This document shows, piece by piece, positions 4,572 to 5,735 of a stretch of 5,735 nt of DNA. The notes below the pieces were generated by a model. The model was not told the origin of the DNA and ran no database searches. It saw only the letters and a list, made by a program, of their open reading frames with translations. The stretch is from CAXXIC01 sp964534355 (lineage in GTDB: Bacteria > Bacteroidota > Bacteroidia > Bacteroidales > UBA7332). The stretch spans positions 1-5,735 of the forward strand of contig CAZHNZ010000186.1 of NCBI GenBank assembly GCA_964534355.1, read 5' to 3'. The translations under genes were made by a program, and so were the position numbers. The number at the start of each line of letters is the position of its first letter. The stretch's first letter is position 1.

Positions 4572-5735
4572 TTATTCTGCGAGTGTAATTGTAAATTCAC
4601 TTCCTTTGTTCAGCTTGCTTTGAGCAGTAATAGTACCGCCATGCGCCTCCACAATCGATTTGACATAGGTAAGCCCCAATCCAAAACCAAATTTATTTCT
4701 GGCCTCTTTGCGGTTGCTTCTATAGAACTTATCAAAAACGTGTGGTAGTTCCTTTTCCGAGATGCCTATTCCATTATCCCGGATACTGATTTTAAGCCCT
4801 TTATCAATGTCTGAAACTTCGACATTTAACAAAACATCACCATCTGTATATTTAATGGCGTTCTCAATCAGGTTGTCCATTACATTGGAAAAATGAAGCA
4901 TATCAACATTCAGCTGTTTTTTAGCGGTATTGATCATAAGCTCTACCGATATGCTTCTGGCATCGTTTGAAGACGAGCTGTATCGGGAGCTTAACTCTTC
5001 AAAAAATGGCACCAGTTCTACACCCACCTTATTTAAATTGATATTCCCTTTGTCATTATTGCTGATTTGCTGAATCCGTTCTGTGTAGGTGGTTAATTTG
5101 TTTAATTCGGTCAGAGTATTACCGGCGTAATCAGACACTTTCTGCCAATCCTGTTTCCTGATATAAAAAGGTATAAGCGAAACCATGGCAACGGCACCCG
5201 AAATGGGCCGTTTAAATTCGTGTGTCATGGCATTTATCGAATTCTGGCGTAACTTCTCCAGTTTCCATTGAGAAATAAAGCTTTTGCTTACATAAACCAG
5301 GCCGATAATACTACAAATAATTAGCAAAACAGTAAGCACAAGTTGAAAAAGCATTTTTTGCAGTATCGTATTGTTTGGGGTTTCAATATAACCCACTACA
5401 GCTATCGTTTTTTGAATATCTAAAATGATTGTATCCGTACTAAGATAATTGTTTCCCGCAGATGAAGGTTTGTTGCTTTTCAGTGTGCGCTGTTTCACAA
5501 GATCAATATAATCGAAATAACTGTGTCGAATCGTATATCTTGTCTTTAATTTGTTGCGAAACAGACTATCCAGTACGTGTAAATTGACCGGCATATCGTT
5601 TTTGATCAAAAACTGAATAATCTTCTCATTTATATAGGTATCGTTTTTGTCTATTTTTAAAATATATGTTGTATCTGCAGCGTAAGCATTCGGCGAACCA
5701 CGTTCTATGCATCCAGAATTGCATAATCTAATTTT
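4572..5735 (-). CDS. Membrane sensor histidine kinase, 5'-partial
   Basis: The frame is open to the right edge. The first start-like codon inside it, TTG at 5607-5609, sits within coding sequence (upstream residues read NEKIIQF), so the true start is outside. 387 residues are visible. About 120 residues of presumed periplasmic sensor come first, then one transmembrane helix (FQLVLTVLLIICSIIGLVYV, about 5290-5350), normally paired with an N-terminal one beyond the window. No HAMP domain is seen between it and the dimerisation helix. The H-box is MTHEFKRPISG, with the phospho-accepting His at 5220-5222. The ATPase domain is complete: N-box DNLIENAIKY, G1 DNGIGIS, F-box HVFDKFYR, G2 GFGLGLTYVK. 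It is the first gene of the visible operon and should phosphorylate the response regulator downstream. The signal sensed is unknown. Confidence 0.93.
   Translation of the reverse strand, partial: KIRLCNSGCIERGSPNAYAADTTYILKIDKNDTYINEKIIQFLIKNDMPVNLHVLDSLFRNKLKTRYTIRHSYFDYIDLVKQRTLKSNKPSSAGNNYLSTDTIILDIQKTIAVVGYIETPNNTILQKMLFQLVLTVLLIICSIIGLVYVSKSFISQWKLEKLRQNSINAMTHEFKRPISGAVAMVSLIPFYIRKQDWQKVSDYAGNTLTELNKLTTYTERIQQISNNDKGNINLNKVGVELVPFFEELSSRYSSSSNDARSISVELMINTAKKQLNVDMLHFSNVMDNLIENAIKYTDGDVLLNVEVSDIDKGLKISIRDNGIGISEKELPHVFDKFYRSNRKEARNKFGFGLGLTYVKSIVEAHGGTITAQSKLNKGSEFTITLAE

Noticed and set aside
5607..5609. TTG at 5607-5609 as the histidine kinase start
   Set aside because: The frame stays open for 42 more codons to the window edge, and a sensor kinase with one membrane helix needs an N-terminal helix upstream.

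Overview
The window looks like chromosomal DNA from a member of the Bacteroidota, probably Bacteroidales or a relative. The reasons are a GH127-type C-terminal domain next to a secreted hydrolase-like protein, a TAnnTTTG-type promoter at 2319-2326, weak or absent Shine-Dalgarno sequences, AAA_14/DUF4143-type ATPases, and a kinase/PhoB-like regulator pair. No species can be named from sequence reading alone.

Left part (1-2161, + strand): the 3' end of a glycan-degradation gene, probably a GH127-like beta-L-arabinofuranosidase with a DUF6805-like tail. After 41 bp comes a complete 585-residue exported protein with motifs of an alpha-glucuronidase-like or other (beta/alpha)8 glycoside hydrolase. 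The two look like one polysaccharide-utilisation transcription unit. This part is visibly richer in GC than the rest.

Middle part (2162-3882): the accessory region and the most interesting one. It opens with three degenerate 32-bp tandem repeats (2224-2319), each carrying two CG-centred half-sites exactly 12 bp apart. They run directly into the promoter of an intact 425-residue AAA ATPase of the AAA_14/DUF4143 type. The 261 bp after this ATPase hold two gene remnants. The first is a 39-bp relic of the last 12 codons and stop of a paralogue of the upstream hydrolase, at 32/39 identity, with six of seven differences at third codon positions. The second is the wreck of another DUF4143-type ATPase, with a recognisable middle and C-terminus joined by an internal deletion that shifts the frame, plus an in-frame 33-bp tandem duplication. 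The order 'hydrolase 3' end then ATPase' therefore occurs twice in a row, once intact and once decayed.

Right part (3883-5735, - strand): a two-component system. A membrane histidine kinase, cut off by the window edge at its N-terminus, is followed after 20 bp by an OmpR/PhoB-type response regulator. The regulator's stop codon abuts the stop codon of the ATPase wreck with no bases between. Whether the two-component system controls the glycan genes cannot be told from this window.
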